Origin: an uncultured Chloroflexota bacterium
Lineage (GTDB): Bacteria > Chloroflexota > Anaerolineae > Aggregatilineales > Phototrophicaceae
Length of the DNA: 5,673 nt
Direction: 5' to 3'
Assembly (NCBI GenBank): GCA_937870805.1
Contig: CALMZT010000126.1
Coordinates: forward strand, 1-5,673
The position numbers were made by a program, and so were the translations under genes. Shown here piece by piece: positions 5,436 through 5,673 of the stretch. The notes beneath the pieces are model-generated. The model worked only from the letters and a program-made list of their open reading frames with translations. It was not told the DNA's origin and did no database searches. Within the stretch, counting starts at the first letter, position 1. Each line of letters opens with the position of its first letter.

Positions 5436-5673
5436 TTAGGTGAGAAAATATTCTGTACCGCAGTAGGGGCATGCGACGACGCCTTTACCCGCCAGTTTAA
5501 TTTCCGCGCCACAGTTTTTGCACTGTTTCAGATCGCGCAGTTTAGCCGCGTCCGACGAATACAGTGTACCCTCATCCCAGTTGATGTAGCCGCTGAACAC
5601 TTGCAAGCCCACGAGTTCATGAATCAGGTTCTTGACAATATCAACGCTCATGCCCATTTCCAGCGCCAGATCG
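5436..5673 (-). CDS. Winged-helix-like / zinc-ribbon protein, C-terminal part (5' end beyond window)
   Basis: The frame is open from the right window edge to TAA at 5438-5436. The ATG at 5657 is probably internal, because the preceding residues DLALE read smoothly into EMGMSVDIVKNLIHELVGL, a helix-turn-helix-like segment. This is followed by FSGYINWDEGTLYS, which looks like the wing of a winged-helix fold. The C-terminus is a clear zinc ribbon, CKNCG, 12 residues, CPYCG, encoded at about 5460-5522, so four Cys can bind one zinc ion. The protein ends EYFLT. It could contact nucleic acid or another protein, and the sequence does not decide which. It lies 124 bases upstream of the kinase on the same strand. 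Because the SPFH protein nearby lacks the zinc ribbon frequent in its relatives, this protein may supply a comparable module in trans, which is speculative. Confidence 0.75.
   Translation of the reverse strand, partial: DLALEMGMSVDIVKNLIHELVGLQVFSGYINWDEGTLYSSDAAKLRDLKQCKNCGAEIKLAGKGVVACPYCGTEYFLT

Noticed and set aside
5209..5472. 87-codon - strand frame spanning the gap before the kinase
   Set aside because: It overlaps both the zinc-ribbon gene and the kinase start in another frame and has no recognisable sequence. The gap is better explained as a promoter region.
1..5673. CRISPR array, tRNA, rRNA or insertion sequence
   Set aside because: I saw no regularly spaced repeats, tRNA cloverleaf, rRNA-like sequence or transposase coding sequence in the window.

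Overview
The window looks like chromosomal DNA of a bacterium of moderate GC content. My best guess is Chloroflexota (Anaerolineae-like). The reasons are the combination of an F420-type luciferase-like oxidoreductase, a Hanks-type Ser/Thr kinase with an unusual C-terminal domain, a YdjI-like SPFH protein and a winged-helix/zinc-ribbon protein. The taxonomic guess rests on remembered gene content, not on a search.

Left part (1-1069, + strand): the tail of a peptide/nickel-type ABC transporter operon. The C-terminus of a DppD/OppD-type ATPase (1-129) overlaps by 8 bases the start of a complete DppB/OppB-type permease (122-1069). No DppC-type partner follows, so the permease is the last gene on this side.

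Middle (1070-2476): 318 bases without a credible gene hold a heptad repeat, stem-loops and a perfect 12-base palindrome. Next comes an LLM-class, F420-dependent-type oxidoreductase gene (1388-2351) that is broken near 1610-1613. The homology moves from one frame to another, and two residues appear to be missing, which fits an 8-base deletion. Behind it, in the gap between convergent genes, lie two strong inverted repeats (2374-2394 and 2408-2456).

Right part (2477-5673, - strand): a block read leftwards. It holds a winged-helix-like/zinc-ribbon protein (5436-5673, cut by the window edge), a 570-residue Ser/Thr kinase fused to an alpha-helical domain I cannot assign to a named family (3599-5311), and an SPFH/virion-core-like protein with a SHOCT-like C-terminus (2477-3580). 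Kinase and SPFH genes are 18 bases apart with a strong Shine-Dalgarno between them and are almost certainly co-transcribed. A TATAAT box lies just upstream of the kinase. The likely theme is kinase-controlled assembly or quality control of an SPFH-type scaffold, with the zinc-ribbon protein as a possible partner. That function is inference. This block is the most interesting part of the window.
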